From Albifimbria verrucaria (Eukaryota; Ascomycota; Sordariomycetes; Hypocreales; Stachybotryaceae), in contig JAHREC010000030.1 in NCBI GenBank assembly GCA_020081605.1, positions 1,488,001-1,552,000 of the forward strand: a stretch of 64,000 nucleotides of DNA, read 5' to 3'. The stretch's first letter is position 1, and each line of letters begins with the position of its first letter. Both the position numbers and the translations under genes were made by a program. The notes beneath the pieces are model-generated. The model worked only from the letters and a program-made list of their open reading frames with translations, did no database searches and had not been told where the DNA came from. This document shows positions 33,479 to 45,203 of this stretch, piece by piece.

Positions 33479-35043
33479 ATGTTGATTAGATTTGTCCGAT
33501 CACATCTTCATTTATTACTCGTGGGCTTTATCATCTTAGCTGGTATCCGCAGTATCCAACTAGTTGAACAGTTGATGTCAGTAACCATTCAAAGACAGTT
33601 ACCACTCACCAAAATACCTCCCAGCATGAATCAAAACGAAAATCCTGTTATCATCATAGGAGCTGGTTTCGCTGGCCTAGCAGCAGCGTATGAAGCGCTC
33701 AAACTTGGTGCATCAGTCCACGTGCTTGAGAGATGTGCAAGGCCTGGCGGCAATAGTATTAAGGCATCATCGGGAATCAATGGCGCAGGCACTTCCTTCC
33801 AGAAGTATCAAGGCATTCCCGATACCTTTGAATCCTTCTATGAAGACACAATTAAATCGGCTGGTAAAAGACTAAATGAGGGCCTTCTGGATCGGCTAGG
33901 CTTAATTCGAACGGTCACTGAACAGTCAGCCGAAGCCATTAAATGGCTGACTCAAGAGGTTGGTATTGATCTGAGCGTCGTTGTCGCTCTTGGAGGCCAT
34001 AGCATTGCAAGAACACATCGAGGATCTGGCAAAATACCTCCAGGGGCATGCATTGTGTCCACGCTGCTTGAGACACTGGGCAAAAATGCACGCTTTAAGT
34101 TGAGCACATTATCGGAGGTTACTGCCCTCATAATAGAAGATGATGAGGTGGTTGGAGTCAGATACAAAGCTGATTCTGGCTTGCAAACTCTCCATGGGCC
34201 TGTGGTATTTGCAACTGGTGGCTTCGCAGGTGATACTCATGGGCTGATAGCCAAGCACCGCCCAGATCTTGTTGGCATTCCTTCTACAAATGATAATCGA
34301 CCGAGCTCCCACGGACTCCTCGCTCCTCTGGACATCGAATTTGTTGATATGGATAGTGTCCAGGTTCATCCTACAGGGTTTGTAGACCCAGATGATCCAT
34401 TTGCGCACTACAAGCTTCTCGCTGCTGAAATGCTTCGCGGCGAAGGCGGAATTTTGCTATACAATGGAGAGAGATTCGTCAACGAACTTGAAACCCGCCA
34501 GGTAATCAGCGATGCCATCATGAAGAAAAAAACTATCGACAGCAAAATCAGACAATGGGATGTCATGATATTACTTGAACACGGTGCATACCAAGCAGCA
34601 GCATCACACATCGGCTTCTACGAGTTCAAAGGGCTCTGCAGAAAGGTCAAAATCAAGGATCTTGAACCTAATGTAGTCTACGCCATTGACAAATATGCAG
34701 CTATGGTCTCGTCTGGTCATGATGACCTGGGAAGAAAGAACTTTGGCAAATGGAAGTTGCCACCAGGAGAGGCTAACCGAGAAGAATACGTGATTGTTGG
34801 GAAAGTTACCCCGTTACACATTTCACCATGGGCGGTGCTGCGTTCAATACAAAAGCTCAGTTACTCAGATGGAAGAACCACCAATTGGTACCGATGCAAG
34901 GACTCTGGGCTGCAGGAGAGGTTACAGGTGGAATACATGGGGATAATCGATTAGGTGGTTCATCTTTGTTAGAATGTGCTGTTTTTGGCAGAGAGGCAGG
35001 ACGACAGGCAGCACAAAGTATCAGAGATATAAGGATTCAGTGA
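33479..35043 (+). CDS. Soluble FAD-dependent fumarate reductase (FRD1/OSM1-like); apparent frameshift
   Basis: Reduces fumarate to succinate with FAD, reoxidising cofactor under low oxygen; yeast forms are cytosolic or mitochondrial/ER. The start is ATG 33479 (MLIRFVRSHLHLLLVGFIIL), giving a hydrophobic N-terminal anchor or leader. The FAD dinucleotide motif is VIIIGAGFAGLAAAYEALKLG, slightly extended by ERCARPGGNSIKASSGING, with ATGGFAGD later. The active-site region HPTGFVDPDDPFAHYKLLAAE and ERFVNELETR fits the flavoprotein family. The frame breaks at the C run 34809-34812, one base short. Beyond it the C-terminal FAD-contact segment continues: MGGAAFNTKAQLL, LWAAGEVTGGIHGDNRLGG. About 520 aa, no intron, close to the family length. 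Confidence 0.88.
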
Positions 35044-36715
35044 AGATGAACGAAAAGGCATGTTTGGAGATATTCTGGAGTATCTAAAGGGGGCTAATAA
35101 GGAGACTCGTCACAGCTATGTATGATGAGGACATTCTGTTGAATTTGACAAGGATAATATTAACATATATATGATTAGCTGACTCATCCGTCCACCTTTC
35201 AGAGAGCTGAAACGGATATTAAATCAATGGTACATCTATCAAGACGTTACAGTAATGGAGCATCAAACAACTTTCCGCATAATGCACGAAGCTATCTTGT
35301 TGATTCGGCTTCACAGGCTCGCGTGATCAACATTATAGTTAGAGGACCCCTTCTACCTTCACTTTGCAAGCCTTCCGCTGGATAATGAAGAGTCATCTAT
35401 CCACATTATAGCTTACCTTGACCTGCAAAGCTCATCCTATGTCAGTCGGGTTCAGATTTGCGAAGCTCATTAAGAGTGCTGTTTCATCAACCCTTTTCTA
35501 ATTACTATTATTTGGATGACTATTCTCTTTGCAATGACTGTTCATGGAGTATTTGGACGTGGAACTCGGCCACTTGGCCATAGTGGCAACCTGGGGTGTG
35601 GTGTTGTTTTGTCCTGATAAATAACTACGCAGTAGTCTGAATGACTACCACAGTGGCTGGTTCACAATAGATTACAATTACTGTCAGTATCAGCATGATA
35701 ATATTCATGTTTGCTGACACGCATATCTCATGCACTAGTAGCCTGCTACAGCCTACATGGGGGTAGCTATCAGCCAGCGGGATCTCCTAAAACCATAATA
35801 CCAGCAAAATTGTAAGCTTGTTATGATCGCCAAACAACAAGCTGCCATCCTCAGCAATCAGTTCACTGCGCGAGACACAGCTTTGTCCAACTAAGAAATT
35901 GAAATTGTCCTTTCACGTGTCAACGCGCTACGAGGGGTCCATTCCAGACGTTATTCAACCAGAGCTAGAAAATGCCAATAATACTTAGCAAAGAATCTGT
36001 ATATTGATAGAAGTCCCAGCGTTGGTATTGCCACGATGAGGAAAACCGATAAATCCTCACCTTGGCTGACAAGCCCAGGTGCCTTTGAGGGCGAATACGT
36101 TCATCAAGATGTAGTGGGGTGGGTAATCTCCGTACTGATCGCCAGCAAGTGTCTGATGCATGAAGAAAAATGTGCCGAATATACTGAGTCTTCTTACTCC
36201 TTCTAAAATCAAAATTCTCTGGGCCTGCAGGAAAGCTTCAGCTTAGCTTTGATAAGACTAGCGACCGCCCCTGAATTGTTTTTGCTGATATTGGACGAAA
36301 GAAGCCAAATGAATTTGTAGAAATTTCAGTCAGATACTGTTCGTTAATTCGGTACCAAGATGGACATTATCTGGTGCTACAGATTGTGATACCTATGCGT
36401 AATAAAAGAATGACATTGAAAATAGAAGACTAGGCTATATAATCCTCCATAGCAAATCCCCAAAAATCCATTTAGTCTCTACGGTTACTACATAGCCTAT
36501 TGCATTGTTTGCAAGACATATAATACTCGCACCGCATCCACAGGTAGCAGGACTCAAATCAAATCAGAAAGGAACATTTAAGCATACAAAGATATGCTAA
36601 CCCCTAGTATTAACTCTTCAACATAGTTACTAACTCCAATATTAAGGATTAAGATGCTTGATACTACGTTTGAGTGAAGCCCCAATGATTTGAGTCTATA
36701 CTAAGCCTTTGTTGG
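35044..36715. other. Gene-poor spacer
   Basis: About 1.7 kb between the fumarate reductase and the Pro-Ala repeat gene (convergent 3' ends). A+T-rich, with no open frame of note and no repeat recognised. Confidence 0.5.
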
Positions 36716-37758
36716 CTAGACGCTGAACGGCCAGCAGACAGGAACTGTGGAGCTAAGCATGCCACAAGTTGTAGAAGGCGTACAATCGCAGGTGTACTAT
36801 AAAAGTGTTTGTCAGCTTGTGTATCCTCCAGTAAAGGCCCGTTTGCTGTGGTGAAAGCAACAAAGACACTTTGATATTGCAAAAGACTTACCACATAGCG
36901 ACCAGTGTTGTCGCAGGTGGCCCATCCCGAGGCCCCTGTTTTGGGGTTGGTAGCACAAGCGTAACTACCGGGAACGCATTGAATTCCAATCTCATACACG
37001 CACACATCAACGAAGTACTCGTTGATTTGGAAGACAACGGTAATAGAAGGAGGAGGAGCAGGCTTTACCACCTTGAAAACGGGAGGTGGAGGAGGGAGCG
37101 GCTTTGGAGGAGGTGCAGGTGGGCGTGAAGCCGTGGTTGTGGCAGTTGCAGTTGTAGTTGTTGTTGTTCCAGATGTTGTTGTGGTTGTAGTGGTAGTTGT
37201 TGGAGCTGAGGGTGCTGATGGTGCGGAAGGAGCAGAAGGTGCAGAAGGTGCAGAAGGTGCAGAGGGTGCAGAGGGTGCAGAGGGTGCAGAAGGCGCAGAT
37301 GGAGCTGGCTCGGGCGCTGGTGCTGGTGCTGGTGCCGGCGCTGGTGCCGGCGCTGGTGCCGGTGCCGGTGCTGGCTCAGGTGCAGGAGCTGGTGCAGGAG
37401 CTGGTGCAGGAGCTGGTGCAGGAGCTGGTGCAGGAGCTGGTGCAGGAGCTGGTGCAGGAGCTGGTGCCGGTGCTGGTGCAGGAGCTGGTGCAGGAGCTGG
37501 TGCCGGTGCTGGTGCTGGCTCAGGTGCAGGAGCTGGTGCAGGAGCTGGTGCAGGAGCTGGTGCAGGAGCTGGTGCAGGAGCTGGTGCAGGAGCTGGTTCA
37601 GGAGCTGGTGCAGGAGCTGGTGCAGGAGCTGGTGCAGGAGCTGGGTCCTGCCGTTTCTCCTTGATATCTCGATCAAACAGAGGTTTACCGCTGTCTCTAT
37701 GAGGCGCAGCAGCAGATAGGGCCACAAAGGCTGCCAAGAGGACGGTGTGTGTCTTCAT
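36716..37758 (-). CDS. Secreted low-complexity Pro-Ala repeat protein with cysteine-rich C-terminus (cell-wall type)
   Basis: The leader is MKTHTVLLAAFVALSAAA, followed by a KR site (EKRQDP) suited to Kex2 cleavage. Then about 110 residues of Ala-Pro repeats with occasional Glu, a block of Ser-Ala-Pro repeats, a Thr run and a Pro/Lys-rich linker. The globular end includes VFQINEYFVDVCVYEIGIQC, CATNPKTGASGWATCDNTG and, after an intron from about 36800 to 36891, a Cys-rich tail ending CWPFSV. The last exon is read as TCDCTPSTTCGML, which removes the longer read-through frame. PA/SAP repeats are typical of extended, O-glycosylated wall proteins. The role (adhesion, wall or surface) is inferred. 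The frame is intact across the repeat array. Confidence 0.75.
37311..37646. repeat. Minisatellite of 12-bp units inside the Pro-Ala repeat gene
   Basis: GGTGCAGGAGCT-type 12-bp units, with GGTGCCGGTGCT variants, repeat across the region, encoding Ala-Pro on the minus strand. An adjoining 9-bp array (GGTGCAGAA type, 37205-37300) encodes the Ser-Ala-Pro block. Long uniform stretches suggest recent expansion and likely length variation between strains. Confidence 0.85.
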
Positions 37759-39980
37759 AGTAAGTGATGAATATTTCGGGCAGTGATTTATTGAAATCTG
37801 GTTAATGAACTTCGAAGATGATGAGATGGGAATAGATACAACGAGTCTTCGGGCGCTGTATTTATACGTCCATCTGACTGATTCCTGAGCCGCCTGGCCA
37901 CATGCAACCCCAACTTCATTCAGCCCTGGGCAACTCTGACTGATGGAATGTCCCGACGAAACCTAACCCTGTAACTTAGTATTCAAAAGCCTGACCGAAC
38001 AATTGGCACGTATTCCACCTCTCGTCCAAAGGGAATGCCTTCAAGCTCCACATCAAGGCGATCTAGCTTACGGACAGCCCTAGGAAGAGACATCCAGATA
38101 CTCTGGGTCCAGCCACGGCCCAAAATACTGGTGGCTTTTATGGAGACCTGAATTGGCGTATTTAGAGCGTACCGTACGCCGGATCGTGGCTGGCGGAGAG
38201 CCAAACTCAAGGCTCAGCCATTGTGGGGAAAGGACTCAATTTTCAGAGATGGGTCGATTAACTGCCTGCAAGGGGAGTATTATGACATGGTGATGGAAAG
38301 TCCCGATGGATCAAATCTCTCATATTAGAAGGTTTCACACACGGGTTCACCCTTCCAGATCCCTTTTGCTGAGCAAACTCCAAGGCTCACAATCTCAGGA
38401 TTCACGGAACATCCATGGCATACCAAACCTGACGGCTGAGGAGATCAACATCACCTATACCAGATGACTTATATTTAGAAACCACGCTTCTACTTGCTGG
38501 CTTCTCCCCCATCACACTGTCTCATTCCGTTACATTGCATTCTTGTTCTCCCAGCCGCAACAAGCCATTGTTCTATGTGCGGGAGTAAACTCCATTTTCT
38601 CTCTCGATAGTTGCTTAAGTAGCATGTTAAACGCCTCACCGTTGGAGGTGGAGTGAATATCGTTGGATGCTGATGGGGAGAACCCGGAAAGGATCTTCCT
38701 TCAAGGGTTCAACGCCGCACTGCATTGCGGCTGGCAAATTCAGACCCCTCATTATCTTTGTCTTGTGCAACGTAAGCATGTCAATGATTGGGCAATAGCA
38801 CTCCTCCCCTGTCCGCTCAAAGTTAAATCCATGCGCACGAAATGGAGGGAGCTGACAGAACTGCTAGCCAAGGTCTAATCTCAAGATCGTGCAAACTCAA
38901 CTCCGATTTACTTTTATCTAGCTTTTCACACAATGGGGTTGAGAAACTACAAGGCAGCTCTGGAACATATTGAAGAATGCTGTGCGAATGGGAATGTACA
39001 GCTACCTCCTATCATCAAGTCACCTTGTAGAGCATGGGTCGCCGCGCCAATCTAGTCTCAATTGCTCCAGCTGCCATCATAGATCATTAGGGTTACTACA
39101 GAACCGAAAGTTACAGGCAGGAATGTTCCGCTGTTAGCGCCAAAGAGGTCCAGCCGACGGAGAGGTCCGTATGCCACACTGTATGATCTCAACAGCTACC
39201 AAAGGATATCTTACCATAGCGTACTAGCCTGATTTTTCTTTTCTTTTTTTTCTTCTTCTTTTTGGCGAAAGAAAGAACATCAACCTTCGCTAAGCCGAAT
39301 CTCAGCAAGCAATTAAGCATGGCGGCCATTTTCGTAGAGAAAAGCTGCTTCGGAGTGTCTCCTAAAGACCGGCAAGGCGCAGACTACGTAGCAAACTAAG
39401 AAACTGGGCAGTCAAAAACGCACAAGATTTAGATACATACGAGGACTAGGAAAATAGTTGACCATAGATGTACCAGGATTTGGCATTGTTGTAACGCCAT
39501 ATTTCCAGCATTCAGGTTCACCAGGGGTCCAACGAAATTGTACAATGCACTGAAACGTTGTGGGGCTCTTATTTAGCCTGGACCTTGCCAGCCTCGAGGG
39601 ATACGCATTAATTTATGCTGATGTTGGCATCAATTGGTCAGTCCTCGGTAGAATATGTACTGGCAATTCACATGATAATTGCGGCCCTACATGCATTACC
39701 CTTACTAGTCGTATTGCAGTTCCCATTACTGTACGGTGAATGGTATCCTCACTATAACATTTGTTGTTTCTGGTAAAAACGGTGATACTATTGGTGGACG
39801 TTCCCGAACCTTGTGGCTAGCACTATTTCTGTTGATCTTGGTCCGTAAATTCCCACACCAGAGCATCGTAACTCCCTTCCACTCCTGTCATTAGCTTCTA
39901 TCAACGAATTGAATGTTCCTCGGTTGTCAATGATTTCTTCTGTTCCAGCTTGCTGACTGTATCTCCGCTAATATGCCCCT
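37759..39980. other. Gene-poor spacer
   Basis: About 2.2 kb. The left end is the promoter of the Pro-Ala repeat gene. Open frames at 37983-38210 (minus) and 38663-38878 (plus) have no recognised motif. A pyrimidine-rich stretch of CTTTTTTTTCTTCTTC type lies at 39235-39265. Confidence 0.5.
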
Positions 39981-40867
39981 TCAAGCGGTGAATTCCTCGG
40001 CCCTCTTCCCCGCGGTGCCCTTGTAGACAGCAGGTCCTGGGACACGGTATGTTTGCGGGAGGCTGTGATCATTAATATTGAACTAAGGTAGCAAATTAGT
40101 AAGTAGAAAATCCCAAGTGATACTCATTCTTACTCTGATATTCGCATCATTGTTTGAGGCGTAGCCAGGAATAGCAGCCTTGTACGAGCTGTCGGGCTGA
40201 GCCGTACCTGAACCAGTGACGACAATTTGGGCACACTCCGCATACCACTGGGGGTTGTTCGCCTGGTGGAGGGCAATCAGCTCATGTCGAATGAGGTAGT
40301 TGCCTGGGGCAAGTCCGGCTGGAATCTTGCTGGACCACGATTTGTTCCCGCCGACAAGCTTGGCAATGTCCCACCCAGAGCCAGTCTCTGTATCCAAGAA
40401 GACCTTGACCCCATCTCCGTGGAAGCCACCCTCATCAATCTTGAACCATTCGGCGCCAGAGCCATCACAACTGCTGAAGGCACCTGCACATTTGTACATC
40501 CAGACCATCACTGGGCCTTGGCTGTGAGTCCATTGCTGCCAGGTTGCAGTTACGGTATCACCTGGTGCAGCCGTCGCACTCAAAGTTGCTGAGCGACCAC
40601 CATTACACCGGACCTTAGAATCTGTCGCAGACAGCGTTGGATTGTAGTCGGGCCATTGCCACTGGATGACGTTGGGGCTATTGCTGGGTGAAAACCCTTG
40701 ATAACTGTGGGTCTGCCTTAGTCGTGACAAACACACATTCCACGGTAAATGATGGATCCTCACCCAGGATAAGCTTTTCCCGCAATGTTGTAGCTAGTCA
40801 CAGCTCCATGCCCGGCAACTCCTGCTGCCAGCAAGATCGGCGCAAGGATGGCCGACAAGACTGCCAT
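39981..40867 (-). CDS. AA9 lytic polysaccharide monooxygenase (former GH61), secreted
   Basis: A copper enzyme that oxidatively cleaves cellulose and related glucans outside the cell. The leader MAVLSAILAPILLAAGVAG ends directly before HGAVTSYNIAGKAYPG, so the mature protein starts with the His that forms half of the copper brace. The second His is in LIRHELIALHQ, and the axial Tyr and nearby Gln lie in QWYAECAQIVV. Other family segments are QWQWPDYNPTLSATDSKVRC, VTATWQQWTHSQGPVMVWM and WFKIDEGGFHGDG. Two introns: one after YPG, ending before YQGFSPS, and one after NDANIR, ending before FNINDHSLPQTYRVPG, a typical AA9 ending. About 245 aa, no cellulose-binding module, frame intact. Confidence 0.93.
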
Positions 40868-43016
40868 GGTAAGGAGCTAAAGTTGGTAGCACGATGGATA
40901 TAGATACGGTGGCTTTAGGTACAATCACCTGCAGAACCAGTGCGCTTAGCTTGGTGTTCGAATGCCGAATTGCAGCTTGGGAGTCTGAGTGTTATTTATA
41001 TTGAGGGCATATTATCTCCTTCTCCGCATACCTTGTCTCAATTGGTCAACAATCCGATGCATCTTTTCGGATATTAGGCATATGTATTATATTGCACCTC
41101 ACCCAAGCACCGTATCACGATCCTGGATCCTGATCAATTATCTTCCACGGAGTCTCTGCTAGGTTACATTGAGATACTCTCGGTCACATGTGATGTCATA
41201 CGGACTAACCGTCCCTGGCACTGTATATAGTGGGCGGCTAAGGAAGTTCCTGAAAACTCGACGCATTGGGCGATGATCTGAGAGGGAACATAAAACGTAG
41301 CGGATAGTGATCTTCCGAGTTGCAGTTTTTATACAATAATTGTTCGATCCGAAACCCGATTGTACTTTTACACCGCAGCCGTATCGTCGCTGGCTACAAC
41401 CTGTTCTGAGACATTACCTCTACACGGTTAATTTATTGGAATACTGGCCGAAATCAATAACGGAAACGGAGCCGAAAATTTGATTCGATGCTATAGGGGT
41501 TAGCCTGGCCATAGAAAGCCTGACTTCGGAATTTGAGGCTCCATAATATCACGTATATGATCTTGGTAGAGTGAACATGCCCTGAACTTCAAGAGACTGT
41601 ACATTCACCACACTGGCCTACCGTTGCACTGCAGCTGGTGCGGAGATCAATCATCCTTCCCTCGTTAAAGCTAATGGTTCCCACGTCCCAAACGCCGTCA
41701 TTCGTCCGGTTTAGTATATATGTGCCGTCCTGGTAGCCTTGACCTAAATCCTCCTCTTGCATGGATGCCGAAGCATGTAGCAATTGCGGGTGATTATCCC
41801 ACCGCAACGGTAAGATGTTATCTTCGAAGCTATCAGTTACCACCATGAACGACCGACACAAGTTGCACAGCTAGGTAAATTGTTCATCATTTGTTTATTG
41901 TCTTGATAACATTGACAATCACCACGGCATACTGAAAGATGCCGTCAGCCCTCATAATAAGGATATCACTGCCATTGGTCCCTACCCGAATGTTTTAACA
42001 GTAACTTTCTTATTTACATTCATCACTAGTGTAGCAAAGCCACCTGCCCTGCCCTTTACCATGGCGTATATGACCCCAGAACTTGGGACTAACTTCCGGA
42101 ATATTGAAATGATTACTGTAGTACCTAGATACAAGTAGTATCGCGAAGTATATATCGATCTTCAAAGATAATCTGAGTTACACTGCCGGTCTAAGGGGAG
42201 TTGAGCAGTGAGACTTATCATACAGCCATAACACTCAAAGTCTTGGCCTACTGGATTAGAGAAGTAATGAAACGAATCATGTTTAATTGAGAGAAAGTAG
42301 AATTTTTCGTTGACAAAGAATGAATAATTTTAAGTCAGCTGGAGTTTCTAGGATATCTATGGTGGATAAATATCTATCTTGAGTCAAGTAGTTCACCCCT
42401 TGCACACTGACCCTATGCTCTACTCGAAGAACTCTTCTGGCAGTTTCTAGATATTCATTATTGATATTGAGCAATTGCAGCTAGGTCATGGAGCCTTCGG
42501 CGAGCCTCGGCGCTATTCGGCGATAGTGTCATGTTACACCTTATGTATGTCGGTTGATGTTAACTCCGCTGATAGACGACGAGAGTCGTTAAGTCCTTAA
42601 ATCATCTCCGTGCGAGCAGTAGGAAACACACGGATATCTTATTACTGAAAACTTAGCTATGTCAAGTGTTTGTGCTGCCAAACATTTGTCCTGAGAAATT
42701 TACTCATTAAATATTAACATTGGAAGATTGAGTCTACTAAATCTGAGTGCTATCAACCCTCATCCTCCGCTTAACAAGCGCATATTTGCATACATTTACA
42801 CAGTGATGTGTTAGTAGCACTGTTTTTCTAGGATTATGCGTTATTGGTAATCTGAAGGATTTCAACACTGGGATGTGTAATGCCTGCGTTTTGTACGTGC
42901 CTTGCTGACTGAAAAAACTTTTATCCTTTGTATATAAAGGGTATTCCTCTACCATTTTCGCTGTGTATAAAATAAGAGGTATAACCATTCGCCCATTTCA
43001 CAGCCAGAGTGTTGAT
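40868..43016. other. Divergent intergenic region
   Basis: About 2.1 kb between the AA9 and metallo-beta-lactamase-fold genes, holding both promoters. A 90-codon minus frame at 41589-41861 (ending SCSATVGQCGECTVS) has no leader and is not called. One CGGAGCCG palindrome lies at 41467-41474, an isolated match to the motif of the right-edge cluster. Confidence 0.5.
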
Positions 43017-45203
43017 ATGGCTCCCTCAACTGGCATCTCTATCTTCGCAGCTTCTCTCCTTGCGGGGGCTGCTCTTGCTTCCTTTAGCTCTTCTCCCACT
43101 TATCATGGGGTTCTGGGTAGCAATAGCAGCGCATCTGCCCTGATTGACTCCTCCATTCGAGCGCTGGGCGGCCGTGAGGCATTGAGCAGTTTGAAGAGTG
43201 TGACTTATGAGTCCGACAGGCAAGTCTCCTACTTACATTTCCCTGGCTGGCTTAGATCACGGAGTGTTGATTCATGTCTCAGACTCTTTCGGGTACGAAC
43301 AATAATGCAGAACTACAATCTTTTCAACACGGACAGGTTTGTAGTCAGCGCCGGGTCCCAGAATGTGTCGTTCTCTTTCCATGAGGAGGGCTTCTCCCAC
43401 AGAATCGACCGTACCTTTCTCTCCTCCGGTACACTTTTTCCTCATATGTTGTATTTGTTTTGCTGATATGAGCTGATATGGTGCTATTTAGATTACTTTA
43501 TATTTGTTAAACCAGAAATTGCCCTCGCGATATGTCCTTAGTTTTACAAAGCGGTGTGGACGGCTTTGCCTGCTTGGTTAAAGGCAATTACAATGTACTC
43601 CATCCAGCGGGCGAAACTGGTGGTTACTTGGACTGTGAGGCTTATCGCCAATTCATCTCCTCTGTATGCAACACTGCTAATGTGGATCCAGCGGCAATGA
43701 CGGAGTATCTTTTGTTACAAGCTCTCAAATTATCACCCAGGCTGTTACTAGACGTAAGGCAAATACTCAACTGGCTTTTCGGTTCCATGAAAGTGCTTAC
43801 AGGAGAATCTTAGATTGACGCAAAGTCGTCTGTTGCGACAACTGTTACGTTCCGAGAAACCTTTCATCCTGCGGGTACGCGCATCTCATTAGTCTTTTGA
43901 TCAAGTGGTTTTGCTGAAGTCAAGTAGTTCATGACCAGACTACAAACATTACAGTCGTTTTTAATCCTGAAAATCACCTTCCCTTATTGATCCGAACGTT
44001 CGAAAATCATCGCATCTTCGGACCAACCACTAGAGATTTACAACTCTTCAACTACAAAGAAGTAGAGGGTATCTTATTCCCATTGAATCAGAAAATTATA
44101 TACAATGACATCGCCATCATTGAGGAAACTGATATCTCTCATGTCTATGTCAATAGAGTATTCGAGCAAGATTTTTCAGTGGACTAACTCCTGAGGACAC
44201 GGAGTCGTCTCCTTCGCCTCCCAAATCAACCCCAGGCTATGAACATGCGTTCCTTGGCGATTGGTGGTCTAACACGCTCTGGGGAGGACAGTATCAAGGA
44301 ACTATCGGCAATGCCATAGCAACGCAGCCAGCAGAGGACCTTCCTGCAGCACACCACCTCAGTTTCTCAGACAATCCTAATTTTTCTCATCTTATCCTAG
44401 AATTCGAAGACTCCGTGTTAGTTTTCGAAGCACCACCTCAACAAACAGATCTCGTTATTCGGTGGGTAGAGCAAAATTTGCGAAAACCAATCTCTCATCT
44501 TTGGGTGAGTTTGAGACGCTTATAACCTAGAGAAGATCGTATTAATGACTTGCAGGTGTCCCATCATCATCATGATCACAACCTTGACGTTGCTAAATTC
44601 GTCAAGATTGGGGCATCCGTGATTGTTCCCGAGGTCGCCAAATCGTACTGGAGTCAAATCCCTAATATAAAGTTGATAACCTTTACGTGAGATTGCACAA
44701 ATGCCTTCTTAGCAAGGAGTTGAATCGTTTCTCTAATACCATGATTGAGAAATTAGGGAAGAGAAGCCATATATTCATTCTGATACCAAAATGCAAGCTC
44801 GCTTTCTTTGGCGACCTGAGGCACCACATTCAGCTGATTGGTCTTACGCCATGGTTACCTCAGTCTGTCCTGATGCTAACACCAGTATGCTCGCTTTCAC
44901 TGCCGACTCTTTCAACCCAAGCATCGCCCTCGACAGTAACATTGCCAACGCATGGCTTCTGCAGGCAGCTAGTGACGGTTTAAGCAGGAATGCAATGTGC
45001 GTTGGACCCCACTCTTAATTGCAACCCCAGTTTCATTTTCTTTAAATTTTGGATGCTGATGGCCTCTTTTAATCACTTTTAGTGTGGTGCCGGCTCATGG
45101 AAAGCCACATCCTTTATCAGTTGTCTTGGAACAACTAGGCTCTCCTTACCCGGCTTATAATTCTACCAGCTTCGTACGAGGTGGTTTAACTTGTCTGAAG
45201 TAA
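43017..45203 (+). CDS. Secreted metallo-beta-lactamase-fold hydrolase; two apparent frameshifts, one GC-AG intron
   Basis: A zinc hydrolase of the MBL superfamily with leader MAPSTGISIFAASLLAGAALA. The metal motif HxHxDH is seen as VSHHHHDHN; a later His lies in VVPAHGKPHPL. The N-terminal half (ALIDSSIRALGGREALSSLK, VSAGSQNVSFSFHEEG) matches a fungal MBL group of unknown substrate. Exons are joined over several introns: a GC-AG intron 43220-43282; then GT-AG introns after TFLSS, after SPRLLLD, after ETFHPA, after ISHLW, after LITFT and after LSRNA. Frame breaks lie at the C run 43522-43524 and the T run 44172-44176, each one base short. The C-terminus is VLEQLGSPYPAYNSTSF plus a few residues. 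Substrate unknown; lactonase or similar is possible. Confidence 0.8.

Noticed and set aside
37022..37702. Plus-strand frames of over 200 codons rich in Gly-Ala and in Val-Gln-Glu opposite the Pro-Ala gene
   Set aside because: They are by-products of the 12-bp repeat, whose complement is open in several frames. The minus frame has the leader, the Kex2-like site and the cysteine-rich end.
41589..41861. Minus frame of 90 codons ending SCSATVGQCGECTVS as a small secreted protein
   Set aside because: No signal peptide or upstream exon could be found and no family was recognised.
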